This document shows, piece after piece, positions 18,061 through 26,606 of a stretch of DNA of 64,000 bases. The notes under the pieces are model-generated. The model was not told the origin of the DNA and searched no databases. It saw only the letters and a list, made by a program, of their open reading frames with translations. Numbering within the stretch: the first letter of the stretch is position 1; each line of letters opens with the position of its first letter. The DNA is taken from NCBI RefSeq assembly GCF_008386505.1, contig NZ_VUNZ01000004.1, forward strand, positions 186,001 through 250,000, in the 5' to 3' direction. This stretch comes from Chryseobacterium sediminis. Its GTDB lineage: Bacteria > Bacteroidota > Bacteroidia > Flavobacteriales > Weeksellaceae. The position numbers were made by a program, and so were the translations under genes.

Positions 18061-18069
18061 TAAAAAAAT

Positions 18070-18507
18070 ATGAGAATAGATAAATTTTTATGGAGCATTC
18101 GTTTTTATAAGACGAGAAATATTGCAGCAGAGGAGATTAAGAAGAATAGAGTTTCTATAGGAACGTCTGCCGTAAAGTCATCTAAAGAGGTAAAAGAAGG
18201 AGATACTATTAAAATCCGTAAGAATCAGATTGATTATAAAATAAAGGTAATTCAGATTCCTAAAAGCAGAATAGGTGCTAAACTGGTGCCCCTCCATATT
18301 CAGGACGTGACCGATAAAGAACAATATGAATTGTTGAAACTTCGTAAAATGTCACAAGACTATTACAGAAACAAAGGAGAAGGAAGACCTACGAAGAAAG
18401 ACAGAAGGGAAATGGACGATTATGTAGGTAACGACATCGCTTCAGATTTTACAGACTGGGATGATTTCTTTGGAGAGACAGATAATGGAGAAGAAACCGA
18501 AGATTAA
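18070..18507 (+). CDS. S4-domain RNA-binding protein (Hsp15-like)
   Basis: A 145-residue cytoplasmic protein. The first 60 residues are an S4 RNA-binding domain: MRIDKFLWSIRFYKTRNIAA and KKNRVSIGTSAVKSSKEVKE with the family VRVNG-like turn. The remainder is basic and then acidic (DDYVGNDIASDFTDWDDFFG tail). Hsp15 proteins bind free 50S subunits carrying a nascent chain and help rescue them; that role is inferred from similarity. It is divergent from the lipoprotein gene and convergent with aroK, with a shared hairpin at the 3' end. Confidence 0.9.
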   Translation: MRIDKFLWSIRFYKTRNIAAEEIKKNRVSIGTSAVKSSKEVKEGDTIKIRKNQIDYKIKVIQIPKSRIGAKLVPLHIQDVTDKEQYELLKLRKMSQDYYRNKGEGRPTKKDRREMDDYVGNDIASDFTDWDDFFGETDNGEETED

Positions 18508-18515
18508 TATTAAAA

Positions 18516-18545
18516 TAAAAAAGCTCTAGAGATAGAGCTTTTCTA
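18516..18545. terminator. Terminator overlapping the 3' end of aroK
   Basis: AAAAAGCTCTA / TAGAGCTTTT hairpin with a GAGA loop between convergent genes. The right arm contains the last codons of aroK, whose stop is at 18526-18528. Confidence 0.75.
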
Positions 18546-19041
18546 TTATTTCGTTGACAATGTCTTCCGGTTCTCTGGAATCTGTACCTACAGTGAATTG
18601 TGCCTTGCTGTAAAACTGATTTCTTTCAAATAAATGCTTAGCGATGAATTCCGGGAGGTCTTCATCAGATATATTGGCAATCAACGGCCTTTTTTCTTTC
18701 TGTTTTGAAAGCCTTTCAACCAAAGTTCCTACAGAGCTTCTTAAAAAAACACTTTTGGAATTATGATTAATGATCTCCATATTATTGTAATAAACAGGAG
18801 TACCTCCGCCAAGACTTAAAACTACATTTTCTTCCGAAGCCAATATCTCTTCCAGCGCCTCTCTCTCCAGCTTTCTAAAGTAAATCTCACCCTTCTTTTC
18901 AAAAATTTCCGGGATGGTTAATTTATTTCTTCTGGAAATCTCTTTATCGAGATCAATCAATTTAAAATCGATTTTTTCGCTTAATATTTTGGAAATGTGA
19001 GATTTGCCACTCCCCATGTATCCGATTAATGAAATTACCAT
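18526..19041 (-). CDS. aroK: Shikimate kinase
   Basis: Cytoplasmic enzyme phosphorylating shikimate at the 3-OH in aromatic amino-acid synthesis; 171 residues, the normal length. The Walker A loop GYMGSGKS is at residues 7-14, the shikimate-binding DLDKEI-SRR region and the LSLGGGTPVYY segment follow, and the lid arginine is in RPLI. The start at 19041 (MVISLIGYMGSGKS) is chosen because an in-frame ATG at 19095 would add 18 residues (MTFFFISKLFRKFVKKKF) before the first beta strand and would overlap the tRNA promoter read on the other strand. Its 5' end faces the tRNA-Lys cluster. Confidence 0.95.
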   Translation of the reverse strand: MVISLIGYMGSGKSHISKILSEKIDFKLIDLDKEISRRNKLTIPEIFEKKGEIYFRKLEREALEEILASEENVVLSLGGGTPVYYNNMEIINHNSKSVFLRSSVGTLVERLSKQKEKRPLIANISDEDLPEFIAKHLFERNQFYSKAQFTVGTDSREPEDIVNEIIEKLYL

Positions 19042-19073
19042 GAATTTTTTTTTAACAAATTTGCGAAAAAGTT

Positions 19074-19102
19074 TTGAGATAAAGAAAAAAGTCATATCTT
19101 TG
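19074..19102 (+). promoter_or_regulatory. Promoter of the tRNA-Lys/Leu/Lys cluster
   Basis: TTG at 19074-19076, 18 bases, then TATCTTTG at 19095-19102, 54 bases before the first mature tRNA. Same -7 octamer and spacing as the mtaB promoter. Confidence 0.75.
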
Positions 19103-19156
19103 CACCACTTAAAACAAGGGACATTACTTAAATGAAAACTTGGTAAGTAAGTGACC

Positions 19157-19229
19157 GACTCGGTAGCTCAGCTGGTAGAGCAATACACTTTTAATGTATG
19201 GGTCCTGGGTTCGAATCCCAGCCGGGTCA
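19157..19229 (+). tRNA. tRNA-Lys (UUU)
   Basis: Complete cloverleaf of 73 bases without encoded CCA. Acceptor GACTCGG pairs with CCGGGTC (one G-U pair), discriminator A. D arm GCTC/GAGC, anticodon stem ATACA/TGTAT with loop CTTTTAA giving anticodon TTT, T arm CTGGG-TTCGAAT-CCCAG. First gene of a three-tRNA transcript. Confidence 0.97.
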
Positions 19230-19265
19230 CAAGCAATAAAAATTACTGGATTTTGTAATTTTATT

Positions 19266-19348
19266 GCCTGCGTGGTGAAATTGGTAGACACGCCATCTTG
19301 AGGGGGTGGTTTCCTAAGGATGTGCTGGTTCGAGTCCAGTCGCAGGCA
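19266..19348 (+). tRNA. tRNA-Leu (GAG)
   Basis: Class II tRNA of 83 bases. Acceptor GCCTGCG/CGCAGGC, discriminator A, anticodon stem CCATC/GGTGG with loop TTGAGGG giving anticodon GAG, a variable arm, and T arm CTGG-TTCGAGT-CCAG. It lies between two identical tRNA-Lys genes. Confidence 0.95.
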
Positions 19349-19403
19349 CTGCAAAGAAAAATTTATAATTAATATTGAAATTTATTTCATTTTAATTGTG
19401 GCC

Positions 19404-19476
19404 GACTCGGTAGCTCAGCTGGTAGAGCAATACACTTTTAATGTATGGGTCCTGGGTTCGAATCCCAGCCGGGTCA
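19404..19476 (+). tRNA. tRNA-Lys (UUU), second copy
   Basis: Identical over all 73 bases to the tRNA-Lys at 19157-19229; the seven bases upstream (GTGACC versus GTGGCC) are also nearly the same, suggesting a recent duplication around the tRNA-Leu gene. Confidence 0.97.
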
Positions 19477-19530
19477 CAAGTTTACTGAAAAGTAAATTTT
19501 TTTCATATTAATATTTTGTGATTTGGTGTT

Positions 19531-19566
19531 TCAAAGGCTTCCTTCAGGAGGCCTTTGATTTTTTGT
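19531..19566 (+). terminator. Terminator of the tRNA cluster
   Basis: TCAAAGGCTTCC / GGAGGCCTTTGA hairpin followed by TTTTTTG, 55 bases after the last tRNA. Confidence 0.88.
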
Positions 19567-19617
19567 ATTCAATCTTAATGGTCATACAATATTTCTCTCA
19601 TAATGACTTACAATAAA

Positions 19618-19649
19618 TAAAAAAACTCTGACGTTGCCATCAGAGTTTA
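19618..19649 (-). terminator. Terminator of panC
   Basis: AAACTCTGA / TCAGAGTTT hairpin followed on the minus strand by a T-run, 32 bases after the panC stop. Confidence 0.85.
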
Positions 19650-19680
19650 TATCTTATAAAAAGTATGCGTTGTTATTGTA

Positions 19681-20529
19681 TTAATCTAAATGCATATTGT
19701 CAATTAATCTTACGCCATCCACTACCACTACAATGAATGCTCTGAATTTTCTGTCCTTATAGAAGAAATCAGTTTCCTGTAGAGTGTTTTCATCAGCAAT
19801 CAGGAAGTATTCCAGCTTCATTCCCTGCTGATTGTCAAAAATATCTGTTACCCTTTCCTTTATTTCCGGTATTGTAACGGTTCTGAACCAGTCGTTTACT
19901 TTTTTTAAAGTCTCATAAATGACTTTAGAAGCTTCTTTTCGGTCTTCATGAAGTCTTTGATTTCTTGAGCTTAATGCTAATCCGTTTTCTGCTCTGTAGA
20001 TCGGAACTCCTGATATTTTAACGGGAAGATGTTTTTTATCTACCATCTTTTTAATAATAGCAAGCTGCTGAAAGTCTTTTTCACCAAAATAAGCATTGTC
20101 AGGCTGTATCTGTCTGAAAAGCTCTTCTACAACAGTTCCTACACCGTCAAAATGTCCCGGTCTGGATTTGCCTTCCATTTCATTTTCCAATCCATCAAAA
20201 TCATAGCGCTGGCTTTCAGTTTTCTCAGGATAGATATCTGTTACCTCAGGAATATAAACGGCATCAACAAGACCTGAATTTTGAAGAATAAGAATATCTC
20301 TGTTAACATCTCTTGGGTATTTTTCAAGATCTTCAGAATTATTGAACTGGGTTGGATTTACAAAAATTGAAGAAATAACAAGGTCATTTTCTTTTCTTGC
20401 CTCTTCATACAGAGAAAGATGGCCTTTATGTAAAGCGCCCATCGTAGGTGCAAAACCAATTCTTTTCCCCATTTCTTTCTGTCTTTCAATGAAATCCTGA
20501 AGGACTTTCCTGTTTTTTATAACTTCCAT
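19681..20529 (-). CDS. panC: Pantothenate synthetase
   Basis: Cytoplasmic ligase joining D-pantoate and beta-alanine with ATP in pantothenate (coenzyme A) synthesis; 282 residues, the family length. The nucleotidyltransferase HIGH-type motif is seen in PTMGALHKGHLSL (residues 28-40), followed by SSIFVNPTQFNNSEDLEKYP and FGEKDFQQLAIIKKMV, and the KMSKS-like region in LALSSRNQRL. Divergent from the glycogen-synthase-like gene with both promoters inside the 171-base gap. Ends in its own terminator. Confidence 0.96.
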   Translation of the reverse strand: MEVIKNRKVLQDFIERQKEMGKRIGFAPTMGALHKGHLSLYEEARKENDLVISSIFVNPTQFNNSEDLEKYPRDVNRDILILQNSGLVDAVYIPEVTDIYPEKTESQRYDFDGLENEMEGKSRPGHFDGVGTVVEELFRQIQPDNAYFGEKDFQQLAIIKKMVDKKHLPVKISGVPIYRAENGLALSSRNQRLHEDRKEASKVIYETLKKVNDWFRTVTIPEIKERVTDIFDNQQGMKLEYFLIADENTLQETDFFYKDRKFRAFIVVVVDGVRLIDNMHLD

Positions 20530-20549
20530 AGTTTATTTTAATGCTATTT

Positions 20550-20557
20550 CAAAAATA
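20550..20557 (-). promoter_or_regulatory. -7 promoter element (TATTTTTG) of panC
   Basis: Minus-strand TATTTTTG, a TAnnTTTG match, 20 bases before the panC ATG. Confidence 0.5.
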
Positions 20558-20653
20558 CTAAAAATATCGTATAATAATATGCACTTTTAATAATTTGGAA
20601 AAGGGAATTTTCGTAAAAAAATGTTAATTAAAATAATGTTGGATGTTTTTTTG

Positions 20654-20661
20654 TAATTTTG
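20654..20661 (+). promoter_or_regulatory. -7 promoter element (TAATTTTG) of the glycogen-synthase-like gene
   Basis: TAATTTTG matches TAnnTTTG and lies 39 bases before the ATG at 20701. It overlaps an upstream in-frame ATG at 20659, which therefore cannot be the start. Confidence 0.6.
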
Positions 20662-20700
20662 CACATTAAAGCATTTTTACAAAAATTAGATAGAAAGTTT

Positions 20701-21471
20701 ATGCCGAATCAAAAAATACTGTACATTACTACAGAGATGTATCCATATCAGGAAGATACAAATATGGCTGCAGTGGTAAACAAAATGGCACTTAAGATGC
20801 ACCAAGAAGGCAATGATGTAAGAGTTTTTATGCCAAGATTTGGACAAATAAGTGAGAGGAAATTTCAGCTTCATGAGGTAATCCGTCTTTCAGGGATGAA
20901 TATCATTATCAATGACCTGGACCAGCCTCTGATCATTAAAGTAGCGTCTCTTCCGGGGGAAAGACTTCAGGTTTACTTTATTGACAACGAAGAATACTTC
21001 AAAAGAAAACAATACTATTTTGATGATGAAGGAAATCCTTTCGAGGACAATGACGAAAGAGCTATTTTCTTTGCCAGAGGAGTTATTGAAACAATTAAGA
21101 AACTAAACTGGGTGCCGGATATCATTCATTTAAACGGATGGATGGCTTCTTTTGTTCCAATTTATCTTAAAACTTACTACGAATCAGATACTTATTTCAA
21201 AGACGCAAAAATTGTACTTTCTCTTTATAATGAGAAAGATGCTGATTTGGATAAAAAGATCGACGAAAAGCTGCAGTTTGATAATATTTCAGGTTTAAAA
21301 GCGTTAGATAACCCAACAATTAAAAGTTTTGTTATCGAAAGTATGAACTATGTAAATGCTGTTGTGAAAGGTGACGAGTTTCTGGATGAAGACCTGGATA
21401 AGGCTTTCAACGAAACAACTACCGAGAAGTCGGAATATCTTGACATAGATTCTATAAATCAACTTTATTAA
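20701..21471 (+). CDS. Glycogen/starch synthase N-terminal-domain protein
   Basis: A 256-residue protein matching only the catalytic N-terminal (GT5) domain of starch/glycogen synthase: MPNQKILYITTEMYPYQEDT at the start corresponds to the KxGGL-bearing opening loop of GlgA (here changed), and VPDIIHLNGWMASFVPIYLK to the conserved HxHDW region. The ADP-glucose-binding C-terminal half of a normal 480-residue synthase is missing, so a synthase activity is doubtful. The start at 20701 is set by the promoter; an ATG at 20659 lies inside it. It leads a run with a DUF4270 lipoprotein gene (13 bases) and then glmS, a gene order I believe is common in Flavobacteriia. Confidence 0.85.
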   Translation: MPNQKILYITTEMYPYQEDTNMAAVVNKMALKMHQEGNDVRVFMPRFGQISERKFQLHEVIRLSGMNIIINDLDQPLIIKVASLPGERLQVYFIDNEEYFKRKQYYFDDEGNPFEDNDERAIFFARGVIETIKKLNWVPDIIHLNGWMASFVPIYLKTYYESDTYFKDAKIVLSLYNEKDADLDKKIDEKLQFDNISGLKALDNPTIKSFVIESMNYVNAVVKGDEFLDEDLDKAFNETTTEKSEYLDIDSINQLY

Positions 21472-21484
21472 AAACACATTTTTA

Positions 21485-23128
21485 ATGACTCATAATCTTA
21501 AAAGGACCTTCGCCATGCTTTTATTGGCGATTTTCGGAAGTGCAATCCTTTATAACTGTGAACCGGATCCGGATTCTCTTGGTGAACAGTTGTTCAATGA
21601 TGATGCAGCACAGGGGAATGAAATTGCATATCCAGTTATCGCATACAATTACGACAATAAAGATTCAATCAGAAGTGATGCTTCCAGACTGATCAGTGGA
21701 GTGAGTGAAGCTGGTGCAGCTTCATATGTTGGTGTTCTTGGAGCTTTTACTGAAGGCGAATTTGGAATGCAGAGAGCTTCTTATGTAACCCAGCTTAGAA
21801 TGCCGGTAGATAATTATGACTTTAACGGAGATAATCCAAAAGTAGACTCTGTAGTCCTTGTAGTAAGACCTCCTGCGAATACTACTTCTAATACCTATTT
21901 CTTTGAAAGCGATTCATTAAAAACAAATACGTTTGAGAAAAGTGATTTCCCGGTAGATGGAGTTGCTACAGCCGTTTCAATTGAAAGAAAAACATATCCT
22001 GTTCGTAAATACGGTAAAATAGGAGGTGGTTCAAAATCAATGAAGATCAATGTACACGAAGTGACTACGTTCTTAGATGCAAACGATGATAAGTACAAAC
22101 GTTCCAATGCGGGTACAAGTATAAGCACTGGTGAGTTATTAGGATCAGGAGTATTTGATGGTAACATTAATTCCTTATCTATTACTAAAAAATCTGACAA
22201 CTCGGTTGTATTTACAGGAAACCTTGGATTCAGAATGAAACTTAGCAATACAAACTTTTTCCAGACTCATATTCTTGATAAAAAAGGAAAGCCTGAACTT
22301 CAGGATGCTGCTAACTTTATCAGATATTTCAAAGGAATAAAGATTTCTGTAGATGAAACAGATAAATATCTTTACCAGTTCTCTCCTAATGACCTGCAGC
22401 TTATCATGTATTATAAATATGATAAAACAGACAACGGAACAACAACAAGACCACAAACAAATCTTGTCTTCAACTTAGGAGGTTCTAATGCTCATATCGG
22501 ATTGTATGAATATAGCAGAACCAACTCTTCTGTTGAGAAGGCATTGGCTGCAATTAATTCTTCTGAAGGAGATGAAAGACTTTTTGTTCAGGGAATGGGA
22601 GGACCTTCTGTAGTAATGAAAATTAAGGATGAGACAATTGCAGACCTTAAGAAGATCTATGTTGAAAAGAAAGCAGGTATTTTAAGTGCTAAAATAAGAG
22701 TATATGTAGATCCATTGAGCTGGAAGAATACGAACTCAACAGAGGATCGTAAGTTTACCCTTTTAAATAATACTTTAAATAGTAATGGTACTATTGATTT
22801 CTCAAAATTAACCTATACATCAGATTTATCAACGGGACTTGGTTTATATAATTACAATAAGGATAAAGATTACTATGATATTATAGTAACAAAAACAATC
22901 AAGGATCTTGTTGAAGATGCAAAAGATAGTGATGGGAACTTCATTAAGAATAAACCACTAATAATCAGTGCTGGAACATTTGCTGCAAATGCTACAGGAA
23001 CACTTTTAGGAGTTCGTAATACAACAAGAGCATTTGATATGAACAGAGTGATTCTGACAGGTATTGATAAAAATAATACCAATCCAAAAAGAATCCAGCT
23101 GATGGTGACTTATGCTACGAAAAAATAG
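21485..23128 (+). CDS. DUF4270 family lipoprotein
   Basis: A 547-residue exported lipoprotein with signal peptide and lipobox LYNC at the N-terminus (AMLLLAIFGSAILYNC). CEPDPDSLGEQLFNDD just after the lipid cysteine is the usual DUF4270 opening. The rest is beta-rich, in keeping with a surface or periplasmic beta-sandwich protein. The function of the family is unknown; it is widespread in Flavobacteriia. It starts 13 bases after the glycogen-synthase-like gene and is followed 38 bases later by glmS, so the three are probably co-transcribed. Confidence 0.9.
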   Translation: MTHNLKRTFAMLLLAIFGSAILYNCEPDPDSLGEQLFNDDAAQGNEIAYPVIAYNYDNKDSIRSDASRLISGVSEAGAASYVGVLGAFTEGEFGMQRASYVTQLRMPVDNYDFNGDNPKVDSVVLVVRPPANTTSNTYFFESDSLKTNTFEKSDFPVDGVATAVSIERKTYPVRKYGKIGGGSKSMKINVHEVTTFLDANDDKYKRSNAGTSISTGELLGSGVFDGNINSLSITKKSDNSVVFTGNLGFRMKLSNTNFFQTHILDKKGKPELQDAANFIRYFKGIKISVDETDKYLYQFSPNDLQLIMYYKYDKTDNGTTTRPQTNLVFNLGGSNAHIGLYEYSRTNSSVEKALAAINSSEGDERLFVQGMGGPSVVMKIKDETIADLKKIYVEKKAGILSAKIRVYVDPLSWKNTNSTEDRKFTLLNNTLNSNGTIDFSKLTYTSDLSTGLGLYNYNKDKDYYDIIVTKTIKDLVEDAKDSDGNFIKNKPLIISAGTFAANATGTLLGVRNTTRAFDMNRVILTGIDKNNTNPKRIQLMVTYATKK

Positions 23129-23166
23129 AATACAATAAATACAAAATACACTAGACAAAATATAAT

Positions 23167-25020
23167 ATGTGCGGAATAGTAGGATATACAGGTTTTCAAG
23201 ACGCTTACGAAATTGTAATTAATGGTCTTAGAAGATTAGAATATAGAGGGTATGACAGTGCCGGAATTGTTTTAGAAGGTTCAAATAATAAGCTTGAAGT
23301 TGAAAAAACAAAAGGCAAGGTTGAGGATTTGGTGAATATTTCGAAAGAATTAAAAGGGAAATATAAAATTGGAATGGGGCACACGCGTTGGGCAACCCAC
23401 GGAGTTCCAAGTGATAGAAACTCCCATCCGCACTTGTCAAACAACGGAAAAATAGCTATTGTACATAATGGTATTATCGAAAACTATGATACCATTAAAA
23501 CAATGCTTACTGAAAAAGGCTTTACTTTCAAATCAGAAACAGATACTGAAGTATTGGTAAACCTTATTCAATACTTTATGGATATTAATTCTGAAACTGA
23601 TTTCCCTACGGCAGTAAGATATGCATTAAATGAAGTATATGGTGCATATGCTATCACGGTACTTCATGAAGACTATCCGGGAGTATTGGTAGTAGGAAGA
23701 TTAGGTTCTCCTCTGGCAATAGGTATCGGAGAAAAAGAATATTTTATTGCATCAGATGCCTCTCCTTTCGTAGAGTTTACAAAAGAAGCCATCTACCTTG
23801 AAGAAGGACATATGGCAACAATCTCTCTTGAAAAAGGAGTAGATATCAGAACCATTAATGATAACTCTAAAATTGAGCCGGAAATTCAGGAGCTTAAAAT
23901 GAGTCTGGAGCAGATCGAAAAAGGTGGATATGAGCATTTCATGCTTAAAGAAATCTTTGAACAGCCAAAATCTGTACATGATACAATGAGAGGGAGACTT
24001 CTTGTAGATGAAGGAGTTATTAAAATGGCTGGTATCTGGGATCATGTTGAGAAATTCAAAAATGCCAACAGAATCATCATTATTGCTTGTGGAACATCTT
24101 GGCATGCAGGTCTTATCGGAGAATATCTTATAGAAGAGTATGCAAGAATACCTGTTGAAGTAGAATACGCATCAGAATTCAGATACAGAAATCCAATCAT
24201 TACTGATAAAGATGTGGTGATTGCTATTTCTCAATCCGGAGAAACAGCTGATACAATGGCTGCTTTAAAACTGGCAAAAGAAAAAGGTGCATTTATATAT
24301 GGTATATGTAATGTTGTAGATTCTTCAATTGCAAGAATTACAGATGCCGGTTCATATACACATGCTGGTCCTGAAATTGGGGTTGCTTCTACAAAAGCAT
24401 TCACGGCACAGCTTACTATTCTTACTTTAATTGCATTTAAATTAGGAAAACACAACGGAAACTTAGGAAACGCTGAATTTATGAGCTTAATTGCTGAGCT
24501 TGATGCTATTCCTAAGAAAATTGAAGAAGTGTTGAATACGACCCACGAGCTGACACAAAATATTGCAAAAGATTTTGTGAAAGCTACAAACTTCCTTTAT
24601 TTAGGAAGAGGATACAATTATCCGGCTGCCCTTGAGGGAGCATTAAAATTAAAAGAAATTTCTTACATCCATGCAGAAGGATACCCAGCTGCAGAAATGA
24701 AGCACGGTCCAATTGCCCTGATCGATGAAAATATGCCAATTGTAATTATAGCACCTAAAAAAGGTCACTATGATAAAATTGTAAGTAATGTTCAGGAAAT
24801 TAAAGCGAGAAAAGGAAAAATTATCGCTGTAGTGAATAAAGGAGACCGTCAGGTGAGTGAAATGGCAGATTATGTTATTGAAATCCCTGAAACTTCAGAA
24901 TGTTTCTCGCCAATCGTTGCCTCCGTACCTCTACAACTGCTTGCTTATTACATCGCAGTATATAGAGGGGCAAACGTAGATCAACCGAGAAACCTTGCAA
25001 AATCTGTTACCGTGGAATAA
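23167..25020 (+). CDS. glmS: Glutamine-fructose-6-phosphate aminotransferase (isomerizing)
   Basis: Cytoplasmic enzyme making glucosamine 6-phosphate from fructose 6-phosphate and glutamine, the first step of UDP-GlcNAc synthesis; 617 residues, full length. Cys2 is the glutaminase nucleophile (MCGIVGYTG), followed by RLEYRGYDSAGI and GHTRWATHG. Two SIS domains follow, with ACGTSWHAGLIGEYLIE, AISQSGETADTMAAL and LGRGYNYPAALEGALKLKEISY. The C-terminus PRNLAKSVTVE is the family's conserved end. No glmS ribozyme-like structure was recognised upstream. Confidence 0.97.
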   Translation: MCGIVGYTGFQDAYEIVINGLRRLEYRGYDSAGIVLEGSNNKLEVEKTKGKVEDLVNISKELKGKYKIGMGHTRWATHGVPSDRNSHPHLSNNGKIAIVHNGIIENYDTIKTMLTEKGFTFKSETDTEVLVNLIQYFMDINSETDFPTAVRYALNEVYGAYAITVLHEDYPGVLVVGRLGSPLAIGIGEKEYFIASDASPFVEFTKEAIYLEEGHMATISLEKGVDIRTINDNSKIEPEIQELKMSLEQIEKGGYEHFMLKEIFEQPKSVHDTMRGRLLVDEGVIKMAGIWDHVEKFKNANRIIIIACGTSWHAGLIGEYLIEEYARIPVEVEYASEFRYRNPIITDKDVVIAISQSGETADTMAALKLAKEKGAFIYGICNVVDSSIARITDAGSYTHAGPEIGVASTKAFTAQLTILTLIAFKLGKHNGNLGNAEFMSLIAELDAIPKKIEEVLNTTHELTQNIAKDFVKATNFLYLGRGYNYPAALEGALKLKEISYIHAEGYPAAEMKHGPIALIDENMPIVIIAPKKGHYDKIVSNVQEIKARKGKIIAVVNKGDRQVSEMADYVIEIPETSECFSPIVASVPLQLLAYYIAVYRGANVDQPRNLAKSVTVE

Positions 25021-25128
25021 AAAGTTGTTGTAAATAAAATAAATTTAGATTTCTTCCGTTATTTCAAAAAAAATCTTAAAAGTTTCTTAAAAAAATTATA
25101 TATTTACGGCTTAATTATAAAAATTAAC

Positions 25129-26553
25129 ATGAAAAGGATATTTCTTTTATTATTGTCTGCGTCGGTAGCATCGGTATCTTGTTCAGGTGGTGGCAGCTCT
25201 TCTGTAGGGAAGCCAGGAACAAAAGGAGAATTGATACCAAGAGAAAAAACTAAATCATTTGTTGCGGAAAGACCATACGGAATGGTCGCAATTCCTGCAG
25301 GTTCATTTGTTGCTGGTTTAGCAGACCAGGATCCAACAAATACTCCTGAAAAAGCAGCATTGAAGACAGTTACTGTTTCTTCTTTCTTCATGGATGAAGC
25401 AGAAACTACCAACTCGGAGTACAGAGTATTTATCAACTATGTAAGAGACTCTATTGCGAGAACTTTACTTGCTGAAGCTGCCGGAGAAGGTGGTGATGAA
25501 GGCGGACGTAAAGGAGCTGCAATAGGAGATTACGCATATCTTGCTAAAAAAGAAGAAAATTTAACACCTTATCAAGAATATATGGAAGGCCAGGGTGGCC
25601 GAGAAGACGGAAGTTATGATGCCAGCAAAAGATTAGATTGGAAAATCCCTTTGCACTGGAGTACAACAAAATATCCGGATGTAGAATACGCAGAAGTTTT
25701 AGAATCTATGTATCTACCTTCTTCTTCCAGAATTGGAAACGAAAGAATTTTAGATGTAAGCAAGCTTAAGTATACTTACCGTTGGGGAGATATGGATGCT
25801 GCTGTTGCAGATAACGAAAGAGGAGCTAATTACCTGAAAAGCGAAAGTATCGCGATCTATCCTGATACTACAGTTTGGGTAAAAGATTTCCACTTTGCTT
25901 ACAATGAGCCATTGTTTGAACAGTATTTTTGGCATAAAGCTTATAAAGACTATCCTGTAGTAGGGGTAACCTGGGATCAGGCAAGGGCTTATTGTAACTT
26001 CAGATCTAAATTGAAATCTGATTACAACGAAAGTTTAAAAAGAAAAAAACAAAGACCATTAGAATTCCGTCTTCCAACAGAGACAGAATGGGAATATGCT
26101 GCAAGAGGAGGTATGCAAAATGCTACTTACCCTTGGGGTGGTCCATATTTAATGGATGACAGAGGTTGTTACCTTGCTAACTTCAAACCGAAGAGAGGTA
26201 ACTACATGGAAGATGAGAAAAAAGGTACTTATACATATACAGCTCCAGTTAAGAAATTTAAGAAAAATGGGTTTGGGTTATTTGATATGGCTGGAAACGT
26301 TTCTGAATGGACATTATCTTCGTTTAACAACTCTTCAGCTGGATTCACTTCTACATTAAATCCTTCTACTAAGGATAAAAAAGATACGAAGAAATCAGTA
26401 AGAGGTGGATCTTGGAAAGATATAGGATATGCACTAATGACAGGTGCTAGAGATTGGGAAAGAAAAGATTCCGCAAGAAGCTATATCGGATTTAGAACTG
26501 TACAGGATATTCCTGAAGCAGCTGTTAAGCCAAGAAGAGTTAACAGAAATTAA
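25129..26553 (+). CDS. gldK: Gliding motility/T9SS lipoprotein GldK
   Basis: Outer-membrane-associated lipoprotein of the type IX secretion system, 474 residues. The lipobox is in SVASVSCSGGG near residue 21. The body is a formylglycine-generating-enzyme (sulfatase-modifying factor) fold: MVAIPAGSFVAGLADQ, FFMDEAETTNSEYRVF, PVVGVTWDQARAYCNF, RLPTETEWEYAARGG, GLFDMAGNVSEWTL and SVRGGSWKD. In GldK this fold is structural, forming with GldN a ring under the outer membrane. First gene of gldK-gldL-gldM-gldN, the conserved T9SS core order. Confidence 0.95.
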   Translation: MKRIFLLLLSASVASVSCSGGGSSSVGKPGTKGELIPREKTKSFVAERPYGMVAIPAGSFVAGLADQDPTNTPEKAALKTVTVSSFFMDEAETTNSEYRVFINYVRDSIARTLLAEAAGEGGDEGGRKGAAIGDYAYLAKKEENLTPYQEYMEGQGGREDGSYDASKRLDWKIPLHWSTTKYPDVEYAEVLESMYLPSSSRIGNERILDVSKLKYTYRWGDMDAAVADNERGANYLKSESIAIYPDTTVWVKDFHFAYNEPLFEQYFWHKAYKDYPVVGVTWDQARAYCNFRSKLKSDYNESLKRKKQRPLEFRLPTETEWEYAARGGMQNATYPWGGPYLMDDRGCYLANFKPKRGNYMEDEKKGTYTYTAPVKKFKKNGFGLFDMAGNVSEWTLSSFNNSSAGFTSTLNPSTKDKKDTKKSVRGGSWKDIGYALMTGARDWERKDSARSYIGFRTVQDIPEAAVKPRRVNRN

Positions 26554-26606
26554 TCAGACAATTTTTCAATAACAATTTTATTTAACATTAAAAAAACTAA
26601 CTCAAT

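Noticed and set aside
18526..19095. Longer aroK starting at 19095
   Set aside because: The extra 18 residues precede the conserved first strand of shikimate kinase and lie over the promoter of the tRNA cluster.
23020..23166. A glmS-type riboswitch/ribozyme before glmS
   Set aside because: The gap between the DUF4270 stop and glmS is only 38 bases, too short for the ribozyme, and no core sequence was seen.
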